64,000 nucleotides of DNA from Flintibacter faecis (lineage in GTDB: Bacteria > Bacillota > Clostridia > Oscillospirales > Oscillospiraceae): contig NZ_JACOPN010000002.1 of assembly GCF_014287875.1 (NCBI RefSeq), positions 186,001-250,000 of the forward strand, in the 5' to 3' direction. Numbering within the stretch: position 1 is the stretch's first letter; every line of letters begins with the position of its first letter. The position numbers and the translations under genes were made by a program. The notes under the pieces are model-generated. The model had not been told where the DNA came from. It ran no database searches and worked only from the letters and a program-made list of their open reading frames with translations. Positions 9,130 through 17,507 of this stretch are shown in pieces.

Positions 9130-9179
9130 GAGCTTTGACCTCCTTTACATTCCAGTTGTAAAGCTCAAAAACTTTACAA
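9130..9179 (-). promoter_or_regulatory. ylxM leader with mutually exclusive hairpins
   Basis: On the minus strand the predicted transcript starts near 9178. Arm a TTGTAAAG (9179-9172) pairs with arm b CTTTACAA (9163-9156). Arm b, extended as GAGCTTTACA (9166-9157), can instead pair with TGTAAAG (9149-9143) or AAAGCTC (9136-9130). The latter pairings cover or enclose the Shine-Dalgarno (9146-9137). Pairings are seen directly; a regulatory role is inferred. Confidence 0.45.
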
Positions 9180-9184
9180 ACGGA

Positions 9185-9213
9185 ATCTTACCATGTTCCC
9201 CTCCTCTTGTCAA
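9185..9213 (-). promoter_or_regulatory. Sigma-A promoter for ylxM-ffh-rpsP-khpA
   Basis: Minus-strand TTGACA (9208-9213), 17-nt spacer, TAAGAT (9185-9190). Confidence 0.8.
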
Positions 9214-9253
9214 GTACTTTTCCTTGTCATTTCGCCCGGATTTTTTGTGAGAT

Positions 9254-9282
9254 TTGCCATCGCCTTTGTTGTGTGGTATGAT
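9254..9282 (+). promoter_or_regulatory. Sigma-A promoter for alaX
   Basis: TTGCCA (9254-9259), 17-nt spacer, TATGAT (9277-9282), 66 bp before the ATG at 9349. It is divergent from the ylxM promoter. Confidence 0.7.
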
Positions 9283-9348
9283 AGCCCTTATCAAACGTGG
9301 GCCAACAGCCCGAAAATCTTATACTTTATTGTTAAAGGTGGCACAGCC

Positions 9349-10491
9349 ATGGAAAAGCTATATGAACAGGATGCCTATCTCCGGGCGTTCGATGCCCAGG
9401 TCCTCTCCTGCGTCCAGGGCAAGGGGGGCTGGGACGTGATCTTAGACCGCACCGCCTTCTACCCCGAGGGGGGCGGACAGCCCTATGACACGGGAACGCT
9501 GGGGAATGTGAAGGTCCTTCAGGTCCACACCCGGGGAGAGGACGTGGTCCACACCTGCGACGGCCCTCTTGAGCCGGGCAGCCGGGTCTCCGGGCAGATC
9601 AACTGGGACCGGCGCTTTGACCTGATGCAGAACCACTCCGGGGAGCACATCGTCTCCGGCATCGCCAACGCGTGGTGGGGCTGCGACAACGTGGGGTTCC
9701 ACATGGGCAGCGACTTCATTACCATCGACCTGAACACCATGATCGACGAGGAGCAGCTCCGCCAGTTGGAAGAGGCCGTGAACCGCTATCTGTGGCAGGA
9801 CAAGCCTGTGCTCGTCACCTACCCCACCCCGGAGGAGCTGGAACGGCTGGACTACCGCAGCAAAAAGGCCCTCACCGGACAGGTGCGCATCATTACCTTC
9901 CCCGGGGCGGACGTGTGCGCCTGCTGCGGCACCCATGTGTCCTCCGCCGGACAGATCGGCCTGGTGAAGCTGGTGTCCGTCCAGAAATTCCGGGACGGCG
10001 TGCGCATCGAGCTTTTGTGCGGTGGCCGGGCCCTGGACTATCTCAGCCGTGTGGATATCCAGAACAAAGCCGTGTCCAACCTCCTCTCCGCCAAGGCCGG
10101 AGAGACCGCCCAGGGGGTGCAGCGCCTGTTGGAGGAAAACGCCGCCCTCAAGTCCCGCATCCTCACCATGGAGGAGCAGCACTTCGCCGCTCTGGCCCAC
10201 GGCTGCGCCGGGGCGGGGGACGTGGTCCTGTTTGAGGATGACCTGTCCCCCGATGCCCTGCGGCGGCTGTGCGACACGGTGCTCGGCGAGTGTCAGGGCC
10301 GGTGCGCCTGCTTCTCCGGCAGCGATGAGACGGGCTATAAATACGCCGTGGGTCAGCGGGGCGGCGATCTGCGTACCTGGGTCAAGACGCTGAACCAGAC
10401 GCTGAACGGCCGGGGCGGCGGCAAGCCCGACTTCGTCCAGGGCTCCCTCCGGGCACCCCGGGCGGATATTGAGACGTTTCTGGAAATGTAG
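9349..10491 (+). CDS. alaX: Alanyl-tRNA editing protein AlaX (long type)
   Basis: A free-standing editing protein that hydrolyses mischarged tRNA-Ala. It has the AlaRS-type domain with GGGQPYDTG, zinc ligands HSGEH (H96, H100) and C-x3-H in CCGTH (about 192-196). A C-terminal region with the glycine-rich DHHA1-like motif GRGGGKPDFVQGS makes it the long form (380 aa). The start is the ATG at 9349 behind AAAGGTGG. The frame opens upstream to 9193, but that part lacks family similarity and overlaps the promoter. Confidence 0.92.
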   Translation: MEKLYEQDAYLRAFDAQVLSCVQGKGGWDVILDRTAFYPEGGGQPYDTGTLGNVKVLQVHTRGEDVVHTCDGPLEPGSRVSGQINWDRRFDLMQNHSGEHIVSGIANAWWGCDNVGFHMGSDFITIDLNTMIDEEQLRQLEEAVNRYLWQDKPVLVTYPTPEELERLDYRSKKALTGQVRIITFPGADVCACCGTHVSSAGQIGLVKLVSVQKFRDGVRIELLCGGRALDYLSRVDIQNKAVSNLLSAKAGETAQGVQRLLEENAALKSRILTMEEQHFAALAHGCAGAGDVVLFEDDLSPDALRRLCDTVLGECQGRCACFSGSDETGYKYAVGQRGGDLRTWVKTLNQTLNGRGGGKPDFVQGSLRAPRADIETFLEM

Positions 10492-10608
10492 AATCCCCCC
10501 GCCGCTTCGCGGCCCTCCCCCCTTTAACAAGGGGGGCTGATTTCCCGCTTCATTAGGCCCCCTTGTCAAAGGGGGCTGGCATCGCCGAAGGCGATGACTG
10601 AGGGATTC
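10491..10608. repeat. 118-bp MITE/REP-like element with four hairpins
   Basis: Flanked by perfect 7-bp inverted ends GAATCCC and GGGATTC. Inside are four hairpins: GCCGC/GCGGC, CCCCCCTT/AAGGGGGG, GCCCCCTT/AAAGGGGGC and CATCGCC/GGCGATG. Its first base is the last base of the alaX stop codon. No coding capacity was seen. Confidence 0.7.
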
Positions 10609-10652
10609 CGTCCCCTCGTCCCAAAAAATCTTATTTTAGGAGTTTTTGATTC

Positions 10653-11984
10653 ATGCGGGTCCAACTATCCGACCACTTTACCTATCCCCGCCTGCTGCGG
10701 TTCACTCTGCCCTCCATTACCATGATGATCTTCACGTCTATCTACGGTGTGGTGGATGGGCTGTTCGTCTCCAACTTCGTGGGCAAAACAGCCTTCGCCG
10801 CCGTGAATTTTATCATGCCCCTGCTCATGGGCATGGGTGCCCTGGGCTTTATGGTGGGCTCCGGCGGCAGCGCTCTGGTCTCCCGCACCCTGGGCGAGGG
10901 GGACCGGGACAAAGCCGAGGGCATCTTCTCTATGTTGGTCTATGTGACTTTGGCCGCCGGAGTGGCGCTCACGCTATTGGGACAGCTGTTCCTCCGCCCC
11001 ATCGCCGCGGCCCTGGGGGCGGAGGGCGAGATGCTGGAAAACTGCGTGCTCTATGGCCGCATCCTCCTGCTGTCCACCGGGCCCTTCATGCTGCAAAATG
11101 TGTTCCAAAGCTTCTTCGTGGTGGCCGAGCGGCCCCACCTGGGCCTGACGGTGACGGTGGCGGCGGGGCTGACCAACATGACCCTGGATCTTTTGTTCGT
11201 GGGCGTTCTGGGCTTCGGTCTGCCCGGAGCGGCGGCGGCCACGGTACTCAGCGAGTGCCTGGGCGGCCTGGCCCCCATGTTCTACTTCTTCAGCCGAAAC
11301 ACCAGCCTGCTCCACTTAGGTCCCACCCGGCTGGACGGCTTGGCCCTGTTCCAGACCTGCACCAATGGCGCGTCCGAACTGATGACCAACCTGTCCATGT
11401 CCCTGGTGAACATGCTCTATAACCTTCAGCTCATGCGTCTGGCGGGAGAGAACGGCGTGGCCGCCTATGGGGTCATCATGTATGTGAACTTCATCTTTGT
11501 GTCCATCTTTCTGGGCTATTCCATGGGCTGCGCCCCGGTCATCGGCTTCCATTTCGGGGCCGCCCACCGGGACGAGCTGCACAATCTGTTCCGCAAGAGC
11601 CTGACCCTGGTGGCCCTCACCGGCTGCGCCCTCACCCTGATCGCGGCGGGGCTGGCCGCCACCCTGTCCCGCCTGTTTGTGGGGTATGACCCGGAGCTGT
11701 TCACCCTCACCCGTCACGGCCTGCGGCTCTACTCCCTGTCCTTCCTGCTGGTGGGCTTCAACATCTTCGGCTCCGCCTTCTTCACCGCCCTGGGCAACGG
11801 TGCCGTCTCCGCCTGCATCTCCTTTCTGCGTACCCTGCTGTTCCAGGTGGCCGCCGTGCTGCTCCTGCCCCTGGTATTGAGGGTGGATGGCATCTGGCTG
11901 GCCATCGTGGTCGCCGAGACCCTGGCCCTGCTGGTCACGGTCCTCTTCTTCCTGGGAAAACGGAATACATATGGCTACGCGTAA
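10653..11984 (+). CDS. MATE family efflux transporter
   Basis: A 443-aa multidrug/toxin extrusion protein with about 12 hydrophobic segments in two halves. Family features near the N-terminus are the MMIFTSIYGVVDGLFVSNFVG segment and the later GSGGSALVSRTLGEGD loop. Such proteins export cationic compounds using Na+ or H+ gradients; the substrate cannot be read from the sequence. TAGGAG precedes the ATG by about 9 nt. It lies between the 118-bp repeat element and the tRNA genes, with no clear promoter of its own, so read-through from alaX is possible. Confidence 0.9.
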   Translation: MRVQLSDHFTYPRLLRFTLPSITMMIFTSIYGVVDGLFVSNFVGKTAFAAVNFIMPLLMGMGALGFMVGSGGSALVSRTLGEGDRDKAEGIFSMLVYVTLAAGVALTLLGQLFLRPIAAALGAEGEMLENCVLYGRILLLSTGPFMLQNVFQSFFVVAERPHLGLTVTVAAGLTNMTLDLLFVGVLGFGLPGAAAATVLSECLGGLAPMFYFFSRNTSLLHLGPTRLDGLALFQTCTNGASELMTNLSMSLVNMLYNLQLMRLAGENGVAAYGVIMYVNFIFVSIFLGYSMGCAPVIGFHFGAAHRDELHNLFRKSLTLVALTGCALTLIAAGLAATLSRLFVGYDPELFTLTRHGLRLYSLSFLLVGFNIFGSAFFTALGNGAVSACISFLRTLLFQVAAVLLLPLVLRVDGIWLAIVVAETLALLVTVLFFLGKRNTYGYA

Positions 11985-12044
11985 GGCGGTTGGGGGGCTT
12001 CCCTTTCCTTCCCGAAAAATTTTCAAAAAATTGAAAATTCCCTC

Positions 12045-12073
12045 TTGCATTTCTATTTTTCCTGTGTTATACT
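12045..12073 (+). promoter_or_regulatory. Promoter of the tRNA-Arg pair
   Basis: TTGCAT (12045-12050), 17-nt spacer, TATACT (12068-12073). An AT-rich stretch with an inverted repeat AATTTTC/GAAAATT (12018-12039) lies just upstream and could act as an UP element. Confidence 0.75.
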
Positions 12074-12114
12074 AACGTAGCGCTCGACGGAGAGACGTGG
12101 AACGCAAGAGAAAT

Positions 12115-12191
12115 GCGGCTGTAGCTCAGTTGGATAGAGTGACTGGCTACGAACCAGTAGGTCGGGGGTTCGAATCCCTTCAGCCGTACCA
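12115..12191 (+). tRNA. tRNA-Arg (anticodon ACG), copy 1
   Basis: 77 nt with encoded CCA. Acceptor GCGGCTG pairs with CAGCCGT (a G1-U72 wobble). The anticodon stem ACTGG/CCAGT holds loop CTACGAA with anticodon ACG, and the T-loop is TTCGAAT. The A34 would be edited to inosine to read CGU/CGC/CGA. Followed by its own hairpin terminator. Confidence 0.95.
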
Positions 12192-12226
12192 AAAAGGCTC
12201 CATGCCTTGTATGGAGCCTTTTTGTT
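12191..12226 (+). terminator. Terminator after tRNA-Arg copy 1
   Basis: AAAAAGGCTCCAT (12191-12203) pairs with ATGGAGCCTTTTT (12211-12223) around a 7-nt loop, ending in a T-run. Confidence 0.85.
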
Positions 12227-12268
12227 TCTCCTTCTCCCTCCCCTGTAAAAAGGCGCAAAACAGAATAT

Positions 12269-12345
12269 GCGGCTGTAGCTCAGTTGGATAGAGTGACTGG
12301 CTACGAACCAGTAGGTCGGGGGTTCGAATCCCTTCAGCCGTACCA
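12269..12345 (+). tRNA. tRNA-Arg (anticodon ACG), copy 2
   Basis: Identical in sequence to the copy at 12115-12191, 77 nt including CCA. The 77-bp spacer between the copies holds the first terminator and no convincing promoter, so this copy may depend on read-through. Confidence 0.95.
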
Positions 12346-12386
12346 AAAGTCCTCGAAATCGTATGATTTCGGGGACTTTTGCTTTT
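12345..12386 (+). terminator. Terminator after tRNA-Arg copy 2
   Basis: AAAAGTCC-T-CGAAATC pairs with GATTTCG-G-GGACTTTT around GTAT, followed by GCTTTT. Confidence 0.85.
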
Positions 12387-12483
12387 CATAAGTTGCCATT
12401 TTGGGATGTTGCTTTTTTCTGACCCAAACGCTGACCCCAACGGGAGCGGGTAGCCATCATTGATTCCAGCGGCGCAGAATATG

Positions 12484-12640
12484 AGACTGTCGAAAAGCCT
12501 GTCATTGCGAGGAGGCCCAACGGGCCGACGTGGCAATCCGTTCCTAAAACTCATGAGTATCAGCACATTCCCGACTTTTTGGTTACGGATTCCCACGTCG
12601 CTGCGCTCCTCGGAATGACAGAAAAGGGTTTATCGACACG
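12484..12640 (+). repeat. 157-bp dispersed repeat, copy 1
   Basis: Begins AGACTGTC and ends TTTATCGACACG. The core ends GTCATTGCGAGGAGGCCC and CTGCGCTCCTCGGAATGACA are imperfect inverted copies of each other. A second 157-bp copy in opposite orientation lies at 63626-63782. Confidence 0.85.
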
Positions 12641-12683
12641 CTGATATGTCCCGTTTTTTCTGGAACAGCAGCATCTCACGGCA

Positions 12684-12721
12684 AACAGCCCCGGCTCCCT
12701 TCACGGGGAACCGGGGCTGTT
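12684..12721 (-). terminator. Terminator hairpin of the beta-helix SLH gene
   Basis: AACAGCCCCGG-c-TCCC pairs with GGGG-a-ACCGGGGCTGTT around 5 nt; only three T follow on the minus strand. It closely resembles the hairpin at 17714-17757 after the neighbouring SLH gene. Confidence 0.6.
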
Positions 12722-12727
12722 TTTGCG

Positions 12728-15700
12728 TCACTTCATATAGCGATACAGGAACGCCGCGATCTGCGCTCTTGTGCAGTCGTTGGCGGAGCCGAACAGCCCA
12801 CCGCCGATGCCGTCGGTGATGCCGTGCTCCTTGGCCCACGCCACAGCCTGCGCATAGTAAGCGTCCGCCGCTACGTCGCTGAACCCGGCGCTGCCGTTCA
12901 CAGCGGGGCTGCCCGCCACGCGGTACAGGAACACCGCGGACTGAGCGCGGGTGCAGGTGGCGTCAGGGCCGAACAGCCCACCGCCGATGCCGTCGGCGAT
13001 GCCGTACTCCTCGGCCCACGCCACCGCCTTGGCGTAGTAGCTGTCTGCGGAAACGTCCGCAAAGCTGACCGTGCCCTTCGGCGCGGGAGAACCGGCGACC
13101 CGCCACAGGAAGGTGACGATCTGGGCCCGGGTGCAGTTCAGATCGGGACTGAAGGTGGTCTCCGTCGTGCCCTGGGTGACCTCACGCTTGAGCATCCACT
13201 CCACCGCGTCCACATAGTAGGCGCTGTCCGCCACGTCCGCAAAGGGATTCACCCAGGAGAAGGACGGCTCCACCGTCACCTTGTCGGCGGGCATCTCAAA
13301 GGTAAACGTGCCGTCGCCGTTGTCCTTGACGGCCAGCTGCTTGCCCTTGGAATCCCGGACGATCACCTTGTCCACCGCGTAATGGCGCTCCGGCTTCACG
13401 GTGATGGTCACCTTGTCGCCCTTGGCCGCGCTGGTCTTGGAGAGGGAAACGGAGCCGTCAGGGTCCTTGCTCACCTCCGCCTTGACGGGGTGGTTGGAGG
13501 GGCTGGAGCTGCCGCCACCACCGCCGGACGAACTGCCGCCGGAACTGCCGCCGGAGGACGGATCCGCCCACAGCACTACCGTGCCTTTCGCGTAATAATT
13601 ATCCGCGAGATACAACCACGAATATGCCTTTCCCTGCACGAGCGGCGCATTCATGTCATAGCCAGCCGCACCATTGTCCCACTTGAATTCACCGGTAGGC
13701 CAGCCGACAGCCTTCGTAAAGGTCACATCCTTCAAGGTCTTGCCTGCCCCGGTGACCTTCGTGAAGGTGGGCGTGCCTCTGAGCGGGGCCTTTTCGATCC
13801 ATACCTTGAGCGACTTCTCCGCTACTATATTGTTGTGAGAATCATCACCCACGACCTTATACCAAACGGTGTAGGTGCCCGCGTTGGTCGCGGTGGGAAG
13901 GCTGTCGCTGTAGTCGCCGCCGTTGTCCAAGCGGTATTGCATTATACAGCCCTCGACGTGGCCCTCGTTGATGAGCACCTGCGCCGTGCCGTTGTAAACC
14001 AGTCCGGTCTTTGCCGTGGGCGGGGTGTATTTCGGGTCTTGCTTGCCGTTATCCACAACAGAAAAATGCGCTTCAAGCCATTTTTCGTTAAATTTAAGCT
14101 GTGCCAGATACTTACCCGGTTTCTTCAATTCATTGTTATCGGTAACAGGAACCTTGTAGCTGGTACCGCCGTCGTTACTCCTCCAATATTTGATGTCATT
14201 CTCTTGGGCTTGTACCACGTCCTTGGGCCAGTTTGCGGAATAGGTCAGCGTTGCCTTGGGCGCTTCCGTAATTTGTGCACAATCATAAACTGTCTGGTCA
14301 TTGCTGATCTTCACAGTCGCGGGGGTGTTTTTGTAGTCACAGCTGCCCGGAGTGCCTTTGCAGGAAACAAAAATTGTCGAGTCATTGCCCGTTTCTTTTG
14401 TGAATTGCCAGCTGTGGGTGTGCGTCACGGCGCTCGGCACCGCCAGCACCAGCTGCTTGTTGTCGTACTTGACCACATACTGCGTGTTGTCGCTGAAGAA
14501 TTTTCCGCTGTAATCCTCATTCACGCCGGTGGCAATGACGCCGCCGTCGACCGTCTTGGTCACGCCGATGCTGTTCGCGCTGCCCTTCAAACCGTAAGCG
14601 CCAATGGTGATGTAGGCGCCCCCATTCAGATACACATTGCTGTCAGCCTTGTTCATTGTGTTCCCCGTGACGGTCGGCCTATCGGACACGGTGAAGGTGG
14701 CTCTATCGCTGACACACACACCGTTGCCGATGTTGCCGGTGACGCTGGCGGTGCTGTTCATGTTGAACTCGCCGGCTGACGCATATACGCCGCCGCCGTT
14801 TTTCGCCGTGTTGCCGGTGATGCTGGCTTTGTCGTTCATGGTGAAGGTGCTGTTCGTGCTTTTCACATACACGCCGCCGCCGTAGGTGGTTTTCCTCTGG
14901 TCGGTGTTCGTCGCCTTGTTGCTGCTGACGCTGGCGCTGCCGTTCATTTCGAAGGTGCCGCTGTACACATACACGCCGCCGCCATTACCTTGGTCCGCCG
15001 TGTTGCCGGACGCCGTGTTGTCCTTGACGCTGGCGCTGTAGTTCATGGTGAAGGTGCCGCCGCCCACATACACGCCGCCGCCGTTGCCCGTCGTCGTCGT
15101 GTTGCCGCTGACGCTGGCGTTGCCGTTCATGTCGAACTTGCAGCCGCTGTTGACATATACGCCGCCGCCGTTTTTTGTCGCTGTGTTCTTGGTGATGCTG
15201 CCGCCGTACATGGTAAATTGACCACCGCCCATATACACGCCGCCGCCGTTGTCCGCCGTGTTGCCGCTGATGCTGCCGCCGTACATATGAAATACGCCGC
15301 CGCTCAATACATTCACGCCGCTGCCGGTCATGCCCGCAGTGTGGGTGATCTGGCCGTATGCGTCCTTACCACCCTTGCAGTCGCAGAGGGTGAAGGCGTT
15401 GTTCACGTAGATGGCGGTAATGCTGCCATTCGCCGTGATGCTGTGGCCGTTGAGACAGAGCACCGTGCCGCTGGCAGGCGTCCAAGTACTGCTCAGCGTC
15501 ACATCTGTGTCCAGATAGTATTCGCCCTTGGTTTCGGGCAGTTTCTTACTGTCCGTCCACGCGGTAAAGGTGGCGGCATGGCAGGGATGCCCGTTCCCGT
15601 TGCACTCGTCCCTGCCGCAGAGGAAGTGCTTATGCGCCTTTACCAGCACCAGACCGGTTCCATCGGACTTGGCCGAGACCGCATACCCGCCCAGATCGCT

Positions 15701-17449
15701 CTGGAACTTCTCCGCGTCCTTATCGGACAGGCTTGTGCCGGTGGCAATGACGCTGCCCGCTTGGGTGCTCTCCGTGGTCACGCCGATGCTTGCGCCGTCG
15801 GCCAGACCGTCAACACCGATGATGATGGGCTTATTGTCGAGCAGATACACGTTGTTATTGGCGGTGCCCTTCTTGTTGCCGGTGATGTTGGCCTTGCCGG
15901 AAACGGTAAATTTGCCGACGAGATTCATAGATACGCCGCCGCCGTTGCCGGTCGCCTTGTTGTTGGTAATGCTGCCGCCGCACATGGTGAACTCGCCTTG
16001 ATCGACTACACTCACGCCGCCGCCGCTGCTCGCCGTGTTGTCTTTGATCTCGCCGCCGCGCATGGTGAACGTGCAATTCACTCTGCTCACTCGTACTCCG
16101 CCGCCGGGGCCGCTCGTCGTGTTGCCGGAGATCTCGCCCTCGTCCATGTCGAACGTGCCCTCGTACACATACACGCCGCCGCCGTATTGGGTGGCCGTGT
16201 TGTTGGTGATCTTGCCGCCGTACATATGAAATGTGCCGGCTTGACTGTAGCTGCCCACATACACGCCGCCGCCCTTGTTTCCGCCGCCGTATTTGTTGGC
16301 CTTGTTGTTAGTGATGCTGCCGCCGTCGTACAGATTGAATGTACCGTTGGCGTGCACATACACGCCGCCGCCGTTGCCTTCGCCTTTGGCGGATACCTCC
16401 GTCGTGTTGTTCGTGATGCTGCCGCCGCGCATATTAAACGTGCCGCCGCTCACATACACGCCGCCGCCGTTGCCGGTTCCCTCGGCACTGCCCGCCGCCT
16501 TGTTGTCGGCGATCTCGCCGCCGTACATATTAACCGTGCCGCCGGTGACCTTCACGCCGCCGCCGTTGGTGGCCGTGTTTTTAGTGATTTTGCCGCCGTA
16601 CAGATTAAACTCGCCGCCGTTGACCTCCACGCCGCCGCCGTTGTAGGCGCTCGTGACCTTGCCCGCACTGCCGCAGTCCGTCAAGGTCAGCGTACCGCCG
16701 GATACGACCTCAAACACGGGCTGATCTTTGGCTTTGCTTTCGATCGTATGGCCGTTCAGGCAGATGGTGACGTTGCCCTTGATCTGAATGGGATGATCGA
16801 TCGTAATATTAGCTCGCAGATAATAGTTATCGGCAGACAACTTATCGGCAGGCAAAACATACTTACCGTCCACTGGTGTCTGCCCAGTTCCACTAGTGCC
16901 CTCTCCTACGCCAACATCCAGTTTATACTCCGTGCTGGTCAGCCACTTGTTAAAGGTGATCACATCATGGCCTGTGCAGCCGCTCTTACCGCAGACGCAG
17001 TGGTCTTGATGCTCGCTCGTCGCCAGCGTCTCAGGCTGGCTGAACCGCTCGGACAGCGCCGCCAGCTTCTCCGTGTTTTTCAGCTGTGCCTGCTGTCCCT
17101 CGGTCAGGGTGTCATAATACGCGTCGCAGGCGGTCTGAAACGCCTCGTAGACCGCCAGGGCATCCGCATCGTCCATGCCGTCCAGTTCCGCCGCGCCAGG
17201 CAGAGCGTCGATCATCGCCTGCACGGCGGCCACGGCCTCGTCCTGCTTTGTGGCAGAGTCCTCCTGCTGTTCTTCCTGTTCCGCAGGCTGGTTTTCCTGC
17301 TTCGCTTTCCCGTTCGCCGGGTCTGCCGCTTCCTCCACGGCCAGGGACGTCTGTGCCGTCCCCTCCGGCTCCTCTGCCAGCGCCGCCGTGGGAAGCAGCG
17401 TCAGGCACAGGGCCAGCGCCATGAGACAACTCAAGATACGCTTCTTCAT
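12728..17449 (-). CDS. Secreted beta-helix surface protein with three SLH domains
   Basis: A 1573-aa predicted cell-wall protein. A signal peptide (MKKRILSCLMALALCLTLL) is followed by an acidic Q/E-rich region and two repeat blocks. Each block starts with an H-x-C-x-C-type segment (HCVCGKSGCTGH; HFLCGRDECNGNGHPCH) and continues with many parallel beta-helix rungs of the pattern GGGVYV..G-F-M-GGSI-NTA. Then come a Ser/Gly linker, a KPERHYAVDKVIV-type repeat domain and three SLH domains (FADV...YY..AVEWM; FADVSADSYY; FSDVAADAYY) ending RAQIAAFLYRYMK. SLH domains bind secondary wall polymers. Start ATG 17449 has AAGGAGG 7 nt upstream. The promoter carries paired LytTR-like repeats. Function is unknown; adhesion or glycan contact would be typical. 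Confidence 0.9.
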   Translation of the reverse strand: MKKRILSCLMALALCLTLLPTAALAEEPEGTAQTSLAVEEAADPANGKAKQENQPAEQEEQQEDSATKQDEAVAAVQAMIDALPGAAELDGMDDADALAVYEAFQTACDAYYDTLTEGQQAQLKNTEKLAALSERFSQPETLATSEHQDHCVCGKSGCTGHDVITFNKWLTSTEYKLDVGVGEGTSGTGQTPVDGKYVLPADKLSADNYYLRANITIDHPIQIKGNVTICLNGHTIESKAKDQPVFEVVSGGTLTLTDCGSAGKVTSAYNGGGVEVNGGEFNLYGGKITKNTATNGGGVKVTGGTVNMYGGEIADNKAAGSAEGTGNGGGVYVSGGTFNMRGGSITNNTTEVSAKGEGNGGGVYVHANGTFNLYDGGSITNNKANKYGGGNKGGGVYVGSYSQAGTFHMYGGKITNNTATQYGGGVYVYEGTFDMDEGEISGNTTSGPGGGVRVSRVNCTFTMRGGEIKDNTASSGGGVSVVDQGEFTMCGGSITNNKATGNGGGVSMNLVGKFTVSGKANITGNKKGTANNNVYLLDNKPIIIGVDGLADGASIGVTTESTQAGSVIATGTSLSDKDAEKFQSDLGGYAVSAKSDGTGLVLVKAHKHFLCGRDECNGNGHPCHAATFTAWTDSKKLPETKGEYYLDTDVTLSSTWTPASGTVLCLNGHSITANGSITAIYVNNAFTLCDCKGGKDAYGQITHTAGMTGSGVNVLSGGVFHMYGGSISGNTADNGGGVYMGGGQFTMYGGSITKNTATKNGGGVYVNSGCKFDMNGNASVSGNTTTTGNGGGVYVGGGTFTMNYSASVKDNTASGNTADQGNGGGVYVYSGTFEMNGSASVSSNKATNTDQRKTTYGGGVYVKSTNSTFTMNDKASITGNTAKNGGGVYASAGEFNMNSTASVTGNIGNGVCVSDRATFTVSDRPTVTGNTMNKADSNVYLNGGAYITIGAYGLKGSANSIGVTKTVDGGVIATGVNEDYSGKFFSDNTQYVVKYDNKQLVLAVPSAVTHTHSWQFTKETGNDSTIFVSCKGTPGSCDYKNTPATVKISNDQTVYDCAQITEAPKATLTYSANWPKDVVQAQENDIKYWRSNDGGTSYKVPVTDNNELKKPGKYLAQLKFNEKWLEAHFSVVDNGKQDPKYTPPTAKTGLVYNGTAQVLINEGHVEGCIMQYRLDNGGDYSDSLPTATNAGTYTVWYKVVGDDSHNNIVAEKSLKVWIEKAPLRGTPTFTKVTGAGKTLKDVTFTKAVGWPTGEFKWDNGAAGYDMNAPLVQGKAYSWLYLADNYYAKGTVVLWADPSSGGSSGGSSSGGGGGSSSPSNHPVKAEVSKDPDGSVSLSKTSAAKGDKVTITVKPERHYAVDKVIVRDSKGKQLAVKDNGDGTFTFEMPADKVTVEPSFSWVNPFADVADSAYYVDAVEWMLKREVTQGTTETTFSPDLNCTRAQIVTFLWRVAGSPAPKGTVSFADVSADSYYAKAVAWAEEYGIADGIGGGLFGPDATCTRAQSAVFLYRVAGSPAVNGSAGFSDVAADAYYAQAVAWAKEHGITDGIGGGLFGSANDCTRAQIAAFLYRYMK

Positions 17450-17507
17450 AGGTTTCCTCCTTCTGTTTCGTCTCCGCCCGGATCGGGTCTCCACGGACAG
17501 AGAGTAT

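Larger units (their letters stand above)
12387..12727. other. Gene-free stretch with repeat and terminator
   Basis: 341 bp without a supported gene between the tRNA terminator and the beta-helix SLH gene. 12387-12483 shows nothing recognisable. 12484-12640 is the 157-bp repeat, and 12684-12721 is the hairpin at the end of the SLH gene. Confidence 0.7.

Noticed and set aside
12053..12596. Short reading frames across the tRNA-Arg genes (EGIRTPDLLVRSQ-like)
   Set aside because: These are reverse-strand translations of tRNA-Arg, a common annotation artefact.
14637..16650. Regularly spaced repeats that could suggest a CRISPR array
   Set aside because: They are in-frame codons for the GGGVYV beta-helix rungs, with variable spacing and no leader or cas genes.
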